From Streptomyces koelreuteriae (GTDB lineage: Bacteria > Actinomycetota > Actinomycetes > Streptomycetales > Streptomycetaceae): 64,000 nucleotides of DNA. The notes below the pieces were generated by a model. The model searched no databases. It worked only from the letters and a program-made list of their open reading frames with translations, and was not told where the DNA came from. This document shows, piece after piece, positions 8,847-18,056 of the stretch. Location: NCBI RefSeq assembly GCF_018604545.1, contig NZ_CP075896.1:1674001-1738000 (forward strand), in the 5' to 3' direction. How positions within the stretch are numbered: position 1 is the stretch's first letter; every line of letters begins with the position of its first letter. Made by a program: the position numbers and the translations under genes.

Positions 8847-10414
8847 TGTCCGGCCCTCCGTTCCGCGGCCGGGGTGCGGCCGCTGATCAGGTCGGCGGCG
8901 CGTTCGGCGGTGAGCAGGACGGTCACCATGGGGTTGATCGTGGGCATCGTCGGGAAGATCGACGCGTCGACGATCCGTACGCCCTCGAAGCCGCGCAGTC
9001 TCAGCTCCGGATCGCAGACGGCCAGCGGATCGTCCGGGGCGCCCATGCGGCAGGTGCCGGCGGGGTGGTAGACGGTGTGCGCCACGCGGCGGCCATACTC
9101 CGACAGGTCGGCGTCGGAGACGACGTCCGGGCCGGGCGCGACCTCGCGGACCAGCCAGTCGCTCAGCGGGGCGGTGGCGGCGACCTCGCGGGCGATCTTC
9201 AGACCGTCCACGATGGTGCGCTCGTCGTGCCCCTCCGAGTCGGTGAAGTACCGGAAGTCCAGGGCGGGGTGCTCGGCGGGGTCGGCGCTGCGCAGCCACA
9301 TGCGGCCGGTGGACCGGGCGCGCGGCACGTTCGGCGTCATGCAGACGCCGTGCTGCGGCACGGGGTAGCCCAGGCGTTCGGTGTTGACGGTGAACGGCAC
9401 CTGGTAGAAGTGGAACATCAGGTCGGGGCGCGGCCCGCTCTTGTCGCGGCGCAGGAACAGTCCGGCGTCGGAGTCCATCGCGGAGTTGGGCGGCAGCGGG
9501 CCGTCGGTCTCCCAGACGATCACGGACTCGGGGTGGTCGAGCAGGTTCTCGCCGACGCCGGGCAGATCGGCCCGTACCTCGATACCCAGCTTGCGCAGGT
9601 CGTCGGCGGGGCCGATGCCGGAGAGCATCAGCAGGCGGGGGGTGTCGACGGCACCGGCGCACAGCAGGAGTTCGCGTTCGGCGCGTACGGTGGCGGGCTC
9701 CCCGTCTGCGCCGCGCACGGCGACCCGGGTCAGCCGTCCCGCGTCGTCGGTGAGCAGCCGGTGCGCCCAGGTCTCCAGCAGGAGCGTGAGGTTGGGCCGG
9801 TCCATGATCGGGTGCAGGTAGGCCACGGAGGCGGAGGAGCGCAGATTGCCCTCCGGCTCGTAGGCCAGCGAGAAGAAGCCGGTGCCGTCGGCGAAGGGTT
9901 CGGCGTTGAAGTCGTCGACCACGGGGACGCCGAGGGCGCGGGTGGCCGCGGTGACGAAGTCCTTGGCGATGGGATTGCGGTCGGCCTCGGCCACCGGGAC
10001 GATGTTCGTCCGCAGCCGGTCCCGGTAGGGGAGGATCGTCGCCGGGTCCCAGCCGCGGCAGCCCCGGGCCACCCAGTCGTCGAGGTCCTGCGGCAGCGGC
10101 AGGAAGCTGATCAGCGTGTTGTGGGAGGAACAGCCGCCGAGCACGCGGGCCCGGGAGTGCAGGATGTGGGAGTTGCCGCGCGGCTGTTCGACCGTGGTGT
10201 ACCCGTAGTCGTACTCCGAGTCGAGCAGGTTGATCCAGTTGCGCAGGCGCAGGATGCGCTCGTCGCCGACATCGCTGGGGCCGCCCTCGATGACGCAGAC
10301 GCGGCAGTCGGGGTCCTCGCTCAGCCGGGCGGCGAGCACGCAGCCGGCGGTGCCGCCGCCGACGATGACGTAGTCGTAGGCGGACTCGGCGCCGTGCGCG
10401 GTGGTGGGGGCCAT
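8843..10414 (-). CDS. GMC family oxidoreductase (choline dehydrogenase-like)
   Basis: 523 residues from an ATG preceded by GAAAGG. The FAD-binding GGGTAGCVLAARLSED near the N-terminus, the GMC signature region GGCSSHN, and the C-terminal catalytic His region HPAGTCRMG define a glucose-methanol-choline oxidoreductase. The family oxidises primary alcohols to aldehydes with FAD. The downstream permease and upstream betaine-aldehyde-type dehydrogenase suggest choline to glycine betaine, but other alcohols are possible because GMC substrate range is broad. Confidence 0.87.
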   Translation of the reverse strand: MAPTTAHGAESAYDYVIVGGGTAGCVLAARLSEDPDCRVCVIEGGPSDVGDERILRLRNWINLLDSEYDYGYTTVEQPRGNSHILHSRARVLGGCSSHNTLISFLPLPQDLDDWVARGCRGWDPATILPYRDRLRTNIVPVAEADRNPIAKDFVTAATRALGVPVVDDFNAEPFADGTGFFSLAYEPEGNLRSSASVAYLHPIMDRPNLTLLLETWAHRLLTDDAGRLTRVAVRGADGEPATVRAERELLLCAGAVDTPRLLMLSGIGPADDLRKLGIEVRADLPGVGENLLDHPESVIVWETDGPLPPNSAMDSDAGLFLRRDKSGPRPDLMFHFYQVPFTVNTERLGYPVPQHGVCMTPNVPRARSTGRMWLRSADPAEHPALDFRYFTDSEGHDERTIVDGLKIAREVAATAPLSDWLVREVAPGPDVVSDADLSEYGRRVAHTVYHPAGTCRMGAPDDPLAVCDPELRLRGFEGVRIVDASIFPTMPTINPMVTVLLTAERAADLISGRTPAAERRAGQ

Positions 10415-10424
10415 GCGGTGCCTT

Positions 10425-10495
10425 TCTTCGGTGGCCGTCGCGCCGCGGGCGGGCGGGCGGCCGGTCTTCGGTGGTCGTCGCGCCGCGGGCGGGCG
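10425..10495. repeat. 31-bp direct repeat, 40-bp period
   Basis: Two copies of a 31-base GC-rich sequence (10425-10455 and 10465-10495) differ at one position and sit between the aldehyde dehydrogenase stop and the GMC oxidoreductase start. Both copies lie in the transcribed spacer of the operon. They may be a simple duplication or a structured RNA spacer. Confidence 0.7.
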
Positions 10496-10511
10496 CCGTG
10501 CTGCCGGAAGG

Positions 10512-11978
10512 TCAGCCCTTGAACCAGCCGGAGGGTGCGGGGGCGAGGTTCTGGTAGATGTGCTTGGCCTCCTGGTACTCGCGCAGCCCGGTGGGGCCCA
10601 GCTCGCGGCCGACGCCCGAGCGGCCGAAGCCGCCCCATTCGGCCTGCGGCACATAGGGGTGGAAGTCGTTGATCCAGACCGTGCCGTGCCGCAGCCGCTG
10701 CGCGACGCGCTGGGCGCGGCTCGCGTCGGAGGTCCATACGCCGCCGGCCAGGCCGTAGCGGGTGTCGTTGGCGAGTTCCACGGCCTCGTCCTCGGTGCGG
10801 AAGCGCTCGACGGTGACGACCGGGCCGAAGACCTCCTCCTGGACGATGCGCATGGACCGGTCGCAGTCGGCGAAGATCGTCGGCAGCAGGAAGAAGCCGC
10901 GGCTCAGGGCGGGGTCGTCGGGGCGGGTGCCGCCGGTGACGAGCCGGGCGCCCTCCTCCCGGCCGATGGCGATGTAGCCCTCGACCTTGTCGCGGTGCTC
11001 GGCGGAGCTGAGCGGGCCGCTCTCGGTGCCCTCCTCCAGGCCGCTGCCGAGCCGGATCGCCCGTGCGCGCTCGGCGTAGGCCTCGACGAACCGGTCGTGC
11101 AGGGAGTCCTCGACGAGCAGGCGCGAACCGGCCGAGCAGACCTGCCCGGAGTGCAGGAACGCGGCGTCGAGCGCGTAGTCCACGGCGGCGTCGAAGTCGG
11201 CGTCCGCGAAGACGATGTTGGGGTTCTTGCCGCCCAGTTCCAGGGCGATGTTCCGCGGCCCCTCGGCGGCGCTGGCCATGATGGACCGTCCGGTGTTGAG
11301 GCCGCCGGTGAAGGACACCAGGTCGACGTCGGGGTGGCTGGTGAGGGCCGCGCCGACGGTCGCCCCGGAGCCCAGCACCAGGTTGGCGACGCCGGGCGGG
11401 GCGCCGGCCTCCTCGATGAGCCGCACCATGTGGATCGTGGTGAGCGGTGTGACCTCGCTGGGCTTGAGGACGAAGGTGTTGCCGGCGGCGAGCGCCGGGG
11501 CCACCTTCCAGGAGGCCTGGAGCAGCGGGTAGTTCCAGGGGGCGATGAGCGCGCACACGCCGATCGGCTGGTAGACGACGCGGCTCAGCACGTCGGGGCC
11601 GACGTCCACGATCCGGCCGCCGTCCTTGCCCGCGAGTTCGGCGAAGTAGCGGAAGGCGTTGGCCACGTCCTCCACGTCGATGCGGGCCTCGGCCAGCGTC
11701 TTGCCGGTGTCGAGGGTCTCGGTGCGGGCGATCTCCTCCTGGTCGCGCAGCAGCAGGTCGTGGACGCGCAGCAGCAGGTCGGCGCGCTGGCGGGAGGGGG
11801 CGTTCGCCCAGTCCTCCTCGGCGAAGGCACGCCGGGCGGCGCGTACGGCGCGGTCCACGTCGGAGGCGTCGGCCTCGTCGACGCTGGTGACGACCGAGGC
11901 GTCGTAGGGGTTGACCACCTCCCGCCGCCCACCGGCCGTGGCCTGTGTCCACTCGCCGTCGATGTACAGCTCACCCAC
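10512..11978 (-). CDS. betaine-aldehyde dehydrogenase-like ALDH
   Basis: 488 residues, the usual length of the ALDH superfamily. Visible motifs are the NAD-binding APWNYPL and KPSEVTP, the catalytic Glu in LELGGKNPN and the catalytic Cys in HSGQVCSAGSR. Best fit is BetB-type betaine-aldehyde dehydrogenase, which oxidises an aldehyde produced by the neighbouring GMC enzyme. The GTG start at 11978 follows GGAGG. It is the first gene of a three-gene operon with the GMC oxidoreductase and the APC permease. Substrate specificity is inferred from neighbours. Confidence 0.85.
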   Translation of the reverse strand: MGELYIDGEWTQATAGGRREVVNPYDASVVTSVDEADASDVDRAVRAARRAFAEEDWANAPSRQRADLLLRVHDLLLRDQEEIARTETLDTGKTLAEARIDVEDVANAFRYFAELAGKDGGRIVDVGPDVLSRVVYQPIGVCALIAPWNYPLLQASWKVAPALAAGNTFVLKPSEVTPLTTIHMVRLIEEAGAPPGVANLVLGSGATVGAALTSHPDVDLVSFTGGLNTGRSIMASAAEGPRNIALELGGKNPNIVFADADFDAAVDYALDAAFLHSGQVCSAGSRLLVEDSLHDRFVEAYAERARAIRLGSGLEEGTESGPLSSAEHRDKVEGYIAIGREEGARLVTGGTRPDDPALSRGFFLLPTIFADCDRSMRIVQEEVFGPVVTVERFRTEDEAVELANDTRYGLAGGVWTSDASRAQRVAQRLRHGTVWINDFHPYVPQAEWGGFGRSGVGRELGPTGLREYQEAKHIYQNLAPAPSGWFKG

Positions 11979-12362
11979 CGCGGGGCCTCCTTCGGATCCG
12001 GCCGGTGCCGATCGGCTCGACGGTCAGCAACATGGCCCATCGGGAGGTCGGCGGCCACAGGGCACACCGCCGCGACGGCGTCCGGGCCGCCCAGAGGACC
12101 CGGGTGGGCTAGTCGCCCGGCCCCGCGCCTGCGCGCCCGAGTGTGCCGGGACTAACACCCGGGCCGGGCCCGCCGAGACCCAGGGGCCGGTATGCGCCTG
12201 TTTACGCGGATAGGACCCCCGACGCGGCTCCCCCGATCGCCCCGTCCTGTCCCCGATGCAACCATTCGCCCGTGTACGGCAGTTGGCGTAGAGCGCGCCG
12301 TACCATGTCGTTTCCGCACCCGAAGCGCACTAGCGTGCGGTGCCGTACCAGGAGGCACCACC
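11979..12362. promoter_or_regulatory. 384-base divergent intergenic region
   Basis: This stretch lies between the divergent aldehyde dehydrogenase and DUF4142 genes and must hold both promoters. A short dyad CGCAC-TAGC-GTGCG (12326-12339) containing a TAGCGT, which resembles a Streptomyces -10 element, precedes the DUF4142 start by about 25 bases. I see no convincing open frame, RNA gene or larger repeat in it. Confidence 0.4.
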
Positions 12363-13085
12363 ATGCGACCCCGACCCCCCGTCAAGGGCCGAGGCATCGT
12401 CAGCGGCACCGGACTCATCGTCATGTGCCTCGCGGCGACGCTCGCCGCGCTGGTCTTCTCGCTCTGGCCGTACGACGGCCGGCCGGAGACGGCGCCGGGC
12501 GCGCTGAGCGCGCAGACGCTGCGGACGAGCTACGGCCCGCTGTCCGCCCTCGACCAGGAGTTCCTCGTCAAGATCCGGCGGGCCGGGCTGTGGGAGCCGG
12601 CCGCGGGGCGGCAGGCGGGGACGAAGGGGACCACCCCGGCCGTGCGGGCGGCCGGCCGGAGTCTTGTCGAGGGGCACCGGTTCCTGGACGAGCGGGTCCG
12701 CGGCGCCGCCGCCCAGCTGAGCTTCACCCTGCCGGACGCGGCGGACGACCAGCAGAAGCAGTGGCTGGCCACGCTGGACGAGGCGCGGGGCGAGGAGTAC
12801 GACCGGCGGTTCGCCACCGCCCTGCGGCTGGCCCAGGGCCAGGTGTTCCCGGTCGTCGCCCAGGTCCGCGCGAGCACCCGCAACTCCCTGGTGCGCGACC
12901 TCGCCGACGACGCCACCACGACCGTCCTCGGCCACATCAAGACCCTGGAGGCGACGGGCGACGTCGACTTCGACGCCGTGGCCCGTGACATGGCCACCGG
13001 CGGCACGCCGTCGACCCCGGCCCCGACCTCGGTCCCGTCCCGGACGCTCCCGCCGCCCGCCTTCCGCCCACCCCCGGAACGGTGA
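12363..13085 (+). CDS. DUF4142 domain protein, membrane-anchored
   Basis: 240 residues. The ATG at 12363 follows GGAGG. An N-terminal hydrophobic segment (about residues 15-35) serves as signal anchor, and the body (residues about 50-200), with LSALDQEFLVKIRRAGLWE, matches the ferritin-like DUF4142 family of four-helix exported proteins. The family often lacks identified metal ligands and has no known reaction. The C-terminus is Pro/Thr-rich and disordered. The next gene follows closely, and a GTG overlapping this gene's stop could even begin it. Confidence 0.82.
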   Translation: MRPRPPVKGRGIVSGTGLIVMCLAATLAALVFSLWPYDGRPETAPGALSAQTLRTSYGPLSALDQEFLVKIRRAGLWEPAAGRQAGTKGTTPAVRAAGRSLVEGHRFLDERVRGAAAQLSFTLPDAADDQQKQWLATLDEARGEEYDRRFATALRLAQGQVFPVVAQVRASTRNSLVRDLADDATTTVLGHIKTLEATGDVDFDAVARDMATGGTPSTPAPTSVPSRTLPPPAFRPPPER

Positions 13086-13093
13086 AACGGAAC

Positions 13094-13170
13094 GTCACAT
13101 ACCGACAACACTCCGTCCGGATCGTGAATGAGGCATGGTGCTTTCGGGACCGTGTCACATACAAACAACA
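13094..13170. repeat. duplicated GTCACATAC motif before the TIGR04222 gene
   Basis: GTCACATACCGACAACA (13094-13110) and GTCACATACAAACAACA (13154-13170) match at 15 of 17 positions and start exactly 60 bases apart. The second copy abuts the ATG of the downstream gene. The stretch is AT-rich for this genome. It may be a pair of regulator-binding sites or a duplicated promoter element. Confidence 0.5.
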
Positions 13171-13171
13171 T

Positions 13172-13942
13172 ATGCTCTGGGTTCTTTTCCTGCTGGCGGC
13201 CTGGGTCGTGGCGGGCACGGCGTGCACGCGGCTGTGCCTGGCCGCCGTGCGCGCCGCGACCGGCGGCGCGGACACCGGCCAGGTCCATGAACTCACCCTG
13301 TACGAGGCCGCGTTCCTCTCCGGCGGACCCCGGCGGGTCGCCGATGTCACCCTCGTCGCGATGGCGCGTCAGCGGCGTCTGCTGCTGGCGCACACCGGCT
13401 GGGCGACGGTCGTCGATCCGCGCGGCCGGGACGCGATGGAGCGCTCGGTGATAGGGGCCATCGGACCCGAGGGCCAGTCCCGGATCGCCCCGGTGCGGGC
13501 CACCGCCGCCGCGGCGGACGCGGTGCGCGGGATCGCCGACGGACTGGTGCGCGCGGGCCTCGCGGTGCCCGACAGCGCCCGTACGACGGTCGCGACCGGA
13601 GTCCGGCAGGTCCGCGTGGCGACGGTCGCCGTGCTCGGTCTCGGCGTCGCCGCCCTGCTGACGCCGGTCCCGCCGGACCTGCCGCGCCATCTGGTCGCCC
13701 TGTGGTTCGCGCTGCCGCTCACCCTGACCCTGAGCTGCCTCGCCGTCGCGCGGGTCGAGATCCACCCGTACTCGCGCTGGGCCTCCCCGGCGGGTCAGCG
13801 GCTGCTCGGCGCGCTGGCCCGGAACGCGGACGGCACCGCCGACGACCGTACGTACCTCACCTCGGTGGCCGTACGCGGGGTCCGCGCGGTCGGCGAACCG
13901 GATCTGCGGGCCGCCTTCGCGCACCGCGAGGCACACGACTGA
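13172..13942 (+). CDS. TIGR04222 domain-containing membrane protein
   Basis: 256 residues from the ATG at 13172. The first helix MLWVLFLLAAWVVAGTA is followed by the conserved segment ELTLYEAAFLSGGPRRVADV (about residues 32-52) that marks TIGR04222 proteins, then two hydrophobic segments near residues 155-200. The function is unknown; such proteins occur near DUF692 enzymes in actinomycetes, and one is 6 kb away here. No ribosome binding site precedes the ATG; an in-frame GTG at 13082, overlapping the previous stop, would add 30 residues. Confidence 0.78.
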   Translation: MLWVLFLLAAWVVAGTACTRLCLAAVRAATGGADTGQVHELTLYEAAFLSGGPRRVADVTLVAMARQRRLLLAHTGWATVVDPRGRDAMERSVIGAIGPEGQSRIAPVRATAAAADAVRGIADGLVRAGLAVPDSARTTVATGVRQVRVATVAVLGLGVAALLTPVPPDLPRHLVALWFALPLTLTLSCLAVARVEIHPYSRWASPAGQRLLGALARNADGTADDRTYLTSVAVRGVRAVGEPDLRAAFAHREAHD

Positions 13943-14056
13943 CGGACCGGGGGCGCACGGGAGCATTGGCTCCGACACCGGCGGACGGTGCTTGCCTTCC
14001 TCAATCGCCGCACCAAACATCCCTTTTGTCGCCACTGTGCACCGAAGGGAAACGCG

Positions 14057-15667
14057 ATGAGAGCCGCCCTCCTCTACTCGGCAGCGGGGTCCTTGCTGTT
14101 GAGCGCCCTGACCGCGGCCCCGGACGTCGAGGGCCGGTCCGCGGCGCCCGAGTCGCAGGGCACCGCGGTGGCCGCCGCGCGCGCGAAGGCGGCCGGCATC
14201 CGGTTCGGCCCGTGCGACGACGCGCAGGACCTGCCGGGCGGCATGCGGTGCGGCACGGTGACCGTCCCGCTGGACTACGCCCGGCCGAACGGCCCGCAGA
14301 TCCGACTCGCCGTCAGCCGCACCCGGGCCACGCAGAAGGACCCGAACAACAGCAAGCGCAAGGTCCCCCGGCAGGGCGCCCTGGTCTACAACCCCGGCGG
14401 GCCCGGTGCCACCGGCCTGTACTTCCCGATCGTCGGACTGCTCCCCGAGTGGAAGCGCATCGCGGCCGCCTACGACCTCGTCGGCTACGCCCCGCGCGGT
14501 GTCGGCCGGTCCGCGCCGCTGTCCTGCCAGGACCCCGTGCGGTTCTTCAAGGCGCCCACCCAGGCGCAGACGTACCCCTCGGCGGCGTTCAAGAGGGAAC
14601 GGGTCGCGCAGGCGAAGGCGTACGCGCGCGGCTGCGCCGAGCGGGCCGGCAGCGCGCTGCGGCACTACCACTCGCTGAACAACGCCCGCGACCTGGACGT
14701 ACTGCGCGCCGCGCTCGGCGAGACGCGGCTGACGTTCCTGGGCTCCTCGTACGGCACCTACCTCGGGGCCGTGTACGCGACGCTGTTCCCCGCGCATGTC
14801 CGGCGGATGGTGTTCGACTCGGTGGTCGATCCCGACCCGGCGGAGATCTGGTACCGCAACAACCTCGCCCAGTCGGCGGCGTTCGAGCGCCGCTGGCGGG
14901 ACTTCCGGAGGTGGGTCGCCCGGCACCACGGCGTGTACGGGCTGGGCGGGACCGCGCGGGAGGTACAGCGCCGCTACGCGCGTGCGCACGCACGGCTGGC
15001 CGCCGACCCGGCCGGCGGGAAGGTGGGGCCGGGGCAGTTGCAGGAGGCGTACCTTCAGGCCGGGTACTACGACGACCAGTGGCCGCTCCTCGCGCACGCG
15101 CTGTCGGCGTACCTCAAGGGCGATCCCAAGCCGCTGGTCGAGCAGGCGAGCCGGTATCCCGAGGCGGCCGTCGAGGCGGAGAACACCCGCGCGGTGTATC
15201 TGGCCGTCGAGTGCAACGACGCCCCCTGGCCGACGGACTGGCGGGTGTGGGACCGGGACAACACCCGGCTCGCGCGGGTCGCGCCGTTCGAGACCTGGGA
15301 CAACGTGTGGACGAACCTGCCGTGCGCCTACTGGCGGGCGCCGCGACAGCGGCCGCTCGATGTCGGCGCCGCGCCGGGCGTGCTCCCGCCGACGCTGATC
15401 CTGGCCGCCGAGCGGGACGCCGCCACGCCGTACGACGGTGCCCTGGAACTCCGCCGCCGTCTCCCGGGCTCGGTCCTGGTGACGGAGCGGAACGCGGGCG
15501 CGCACGGCCTGGCGGGCGGGCCGAACGCCTGCGTCAACGGCCACATGGAGGCGTATCTGCTGGAGGGCCGGCTGCCGGGACGGAGCGCGGGGTGCGCACC
15601 GCACGCCGAGCCCGAGCCGCGGTCGACGGCCCCGGAGCAGCCCGGGGCCGAGCGACGGATCCGCTGA
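14057..15667 (+). CDS. secreted alpha/beta hydrolase, tripeptidyl aminopeptidase type
   Basis: 536 residues, ATG preceded by GAAGGGA. An N-terminal signal-like hydrophobic stretch leads into an alpha/beta hydrolase. The oxyanion region is YNPGGPGATG, the nucleophile Ser lies in FLGSSYGTYLG, and the His lies in NAGAHGL near the C-terminus within the TAP-like C-terminal domain. The family (SlpD/SlpE, Tap) removes N-terminal tripeptides or acts as a proline-type peptidase outside the cell. Its stop directly abuts the convergent hemQ stop. Confidence 0.87.
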   Translation: MRAALLYSAAGSLLLSALTAAPDVEGRSAAPESQGTAVAAARAKAAGIRFGPCDDAQDLPGGMRCGTVTVPLDYARPNGPQIRLAVSRTRATQKDPNNSKRKVPRQGALVYNPGGPGATGLYFPIVGLLPEWKRIAAAYDLVGYAPRGVGRSAPLSCQDPVRFFKAPTQAQTYPSAAFKRERVAQAKAYARGCAERAGSALRHYHSLNNARDLDVLRAALGETRLTFLGSSYGTYLGAVYATLFPAHVRRMVFDSVVDPDPAEIWYRNNLAQSAAFERRWRDFRRWVARHHGVYGLGGTAREVQRRYARAHARLAADPAGGKVGPGQLQEAYLQAGYYDDQWPLLAHALSAYLKGDPKPLVEQASRYPEAAVEAENTRAVYLAVECNDAPWPTDWRVWDRDNTRLARVAPFETWDNVWTNLPCAYWRAPRQRPLDVGAAPGVLPPTLILAAERDAATPYDGALELRRRLPGSVLVTERNAGAHGLAGGPNACVNGHMEAYLLEGRLPGRSAGCAPHAEPEPRSTAPEQPGAERRIR

Positions 15668-16399
15668 TCAGGCCAGACCGGCGACCAGTTCGGCGACGTC
15701 CTTGCGGCGGCCCGTGAAGAACGGGACCTCCTCACGGACGTGCATCCGGGCCTCGGAGGCGCGCAGGTGACGCATGAGGTCGACGATGCGGTACAGCTCG
15801 TCGGCCTCGAAGGCGAGGAGCCACTCGTAGTCGCCGAGGGAGAACGAGGCGACGGTGTTGGCGCGCACGTCCGGGTAGCCGCGGGCCATCTTGCCGTGGT
15901 CGGCGAGCATGCGGCGGCGGTCCTCGTCGGGCAGCAGGTACCAGTCGTAGGAGCGCACGAAGGGGTAGACGCTCACATAGTTGCGGGGCGTCTCGTCGGC
16001 GAGGAACGCCGGGATGTGCGAGCGGTTGAACTCGGCGGGGCGGTGCAGCGCCATGTTCGACCACACCGGCGTGAGCGCCCGGCCCAGCTTCGTGCGGCGG
16101 AAGAGGTTGTACGCCTCCTGCAGCGCGTCGCTGGTCTCCGCGTGCCACCAGATCATGACGTCGGCGTCGGCGCGCAGGCCCGAGACGTCGTACGTGCCGC
16201 GGATCGTCACGTCCTTCGCGGCGAGCTGGTCGAACAGCTCCTGGACCTCGTCGGCGTACCCGGCGCGGTCCTCGGGGAGGACGTCCTTCAGCTTGAAGAC
16301 GGACCAGAGCGTGTAGCGGATGACCTCGTTGAGGTCCTTGGCCAGCTTGCCCTTGTTCGGGATCCTGCCGGTCTCGGGGGTGGAGGCGTCGTTGCTCAT
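15668..16399 (-). CDS. hemQ: coproheme decarboxylase (HemQ/ChdC)
   Basis: 243 residues, a member of the chlorite dismutase-like fold. The segment [18 protein letters not shown] holds the catalytic Tyr region, and [12 protein letters not shown] supplies the proximal heme His. The enzyme converts coproheme III to protoheme with H2O2, the last step of the coproporphyrin-dependent heme pathway used by actinobacteria. The ATG at 16399 follows a GGAG. It starts four bases after cgoX ends, so the two form an operon that feeds consecutive pathway stages. Confidence 0.93.
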   Translation of the reverse strand: MSNDASTPETGRIPNKGKLAKDLNEVIRYTLWSVFKLKDVLPEDRAGYADEVQELFDQLAAKDVTIRGTYDVSGLRADADVMIWWHAETSDALQEAYNLFRRTKLGRALTPVWSNMALHRPAEFNRSHIPAFLADETPRNYVSVYPFVRSYDWYLLPDEDRRRMLADHGKMARGYPDVRANTVASFSLGDYEWLLAFEADELYRIVDLMRHLRASEARMHVREEVPFFTGRRKDVAELVAGLA

Positions 16400-16403
16400 G
16401 TCC

Positions 16404-17867
16404 TCATTCTCCTGCTCCGCCGTGCAGGCTCTGCACCGGGTGGGCGGTGAGCTCCTCCACACCCCGCAGGTCACCCTGGATCTGGTCGACGGCGGCGTAG
16501 GCGCTCGCGATGCACGCCGGGATGCCGACGCCGTCGTAGGGGGCGCCGCACACGGCGAGCCCGGGCAGTCGGGCGATGTGCTCGCGGATGCGGGCCACGC
16601 GCGCGTGGTGGCCGACCGGGTACTGCGGCAGGCCGTCGTCCCAGCGGGTGACCCGGGTGGCGACGGGCGTGGCGTCCAGGCCGGTCGCCGCCTTCAGATC
16701 GTGCCGGGAGACGTCCACGAGCCCGCTGTCGTCACGCTGGAGGATCTCCGTCTCGCCGTACCGCCCGACGGACGTGCGCAGGACGAGCAGGTCGGGGTTC
16801 TCCTCCGCGATCCAGCCCCATTTGCGGGAGGCGAAGGTGGAGGCCTTGATGGTGCGTCCGTCGACGGGCGGCACCAGGAAGCCGCTGCCCTCGGGCAGGG
16901 CCGTCTCGGCGCGGCGATAGGCGAGGGTGACCAGGGCCAGGGAGGCGTACTCGACGGCGCCGAGCTCGGCGGCGGCCCCGGGGCTGTCGGAGCGCAGGAG
17001 GCCGGCGGCCGCCGGGGCGGGGACGGCGACGACGACCGCGTCCGCGTGCCACACGTGCACCCCGGAGACGACCCGCCACCCGCCGTCCACCGGGGTACGG
17101 CGCAGCTCGGTCACCGGTGTCCCCGTCAGGATCTCGCCCCCGCGGGCCCGGACGGACTCGGCGACCGCGAGGGGCAGGGTGCCCACCCCGCCCTGGAGGC
17201 CCATGAACACCGGGCCGGTCTGCTGGGCCGCGGCCGCCTTCGCCTGGATCTCGCGGACTCCCTCCGTGAGGGAGGTGTGGCCGCGGGCGGCCTGGAAGAG
17301 CTGGGGGACGGCCGAGCGCATCGAGATGCGGTAGGCGTCGCCCGCGTACACGCCGCCCAGCAGGGGTTCCACCAGGCGGTCGACGACCTCGCGGCCCAGG
17401 CGCTCCGCCACGTACTCCCCGACGGCCACGTCGTCGCCGACCTCGGTGCGGGGCAGCTCGGCGTCGCGCTCGATGCGGGCGAGGCCCTCGTCGGACAGCA
17501 GGCCGGACAGGGCGGCGGCGGTGCCGGGGACACCCATCACATGCCCCTTGGGCATCGGGCGCAACGCACCCCGGGTCCAGATCGAGGCCGTGGCCGTGGC
17601 CGGGGGCCGGAGGCGGTCGGTGAGGCCCACCTCGCGCGCGAGCGCCACCGCCTCGGGTCGGCGGGCCAGCATCGACTCGGCGCCGAGGTCCACGCGCGCG
17701 CCCGCGATCTCGCCGGGCAGCAGCTTGCCGCCGACCCGGTCGGAGGCCTCCAGCACGGTCACCCGCGCCCCGCGCTCCAGCAGCCGGTGCGCGGCGGCCA
17801 GGCCCGCGATACCCGCCCCGATGACGATGACCTGTCCCGCGCCCGCAGGGGCTTGAACTTCGCGCAT
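16404..17867 (-). CDS. cgoX: coproporphyrinogen III oxidase (CgoX/HemY type)
   Basis: 487 residues. It opens with an FAD dinucleotide motif, [20 protein letters not shown], and has the amine-oxidase-like body and the C-terminal [12 protein letters not shown] that closes the FAD site. In actinobacteria this protein oxidises coproporphyrinogen III to coproporphyrin III, although it is often annotated protoporphyrinogen oxidase (HemG/HemY). It is co-transcribed with hemQ. The start is the ATG at 17867; the promoter region upstream carries an 8-bp tandem repeat. Confidence 0.92.
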   Translation of the reverse strand: MREVQAPAGAGQVIVIGAGIAGLAAAHRLLERGARVTVLEASDRVGGKLLPGEIAGARVDLGAESMLARRPEAVALAREVGLTDRLRPPATATASIWTRGALRPMPKGHVMGVPGTAAALSGLLSDEGLARIERDAELPRTEVGDDVAVGEYVAERLGREVVDRLVEPLLGGVYAGDAYRISMRSAVPQLFQAARGHTSLTEGVREIQAKAAAAQQTGPVFMGLQGGVGTLPLAVAESVRARGGEILTGTPVTELRRTPVDGGWRVVSGVHVWHADAVVVAVPAPAAAGLLRSDSPGAAAELGAVEYASLALVTLAYRRAETALPEGSGFLVPPVDGRTIKASTFASRKWGWIAEENPDLLVLRTSVGRYGETEILQRDDSGLVDVSRHDLKAATGLDATPVATRVTRWDDGLPQYPVGHHARVARIREHIARLPGLAVCGAPYDGVGIPACIASAYAAVDQIQGDLRGVEELTAHPVQSLHGGAGE

Positions 17868-17915
17868 GTCTCCAGCCTCTCAGACCCCTCCGACAGCGCC
17901 GCCGTGGCCCGCTGT

Positions 17916-17947
17916 CCGGTGTTCCGGTGTTCCGGTGTTCCGGTGTC
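17916..17947. repeat. 8-bp tandem repeat (CCGGTGTT x4)
   Basis: Four consecutive copies of CCGGTGTT (the last ending in C) lie 48-80 bases upstream of the cgoX start, in the divergent promoter region shared with the DUF4349 lipoprotein gene. Repeat-number change would shift promoter spacing, but nothing shows that this happens. Confidence 0.85.
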
Positions 17948-18056
17948 CCGGACGAGTCCCGACCGTGACCGCATCGGAACCGTCCCGGGCCAAACGTCCG
18001 GCGCCGTCCGGGCGTCGAAGAAGCGTCAGCGGAATCGAACCCCGGGGGAAGCCCAC

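Noticed and set aside
7377..9662. Apparent 761-residue permease with N-terminal extension
   Set aside because: The extension is antisense-frame sequence within the GMC gene; the true permease starts at the GTG overlapping the GMC stop.
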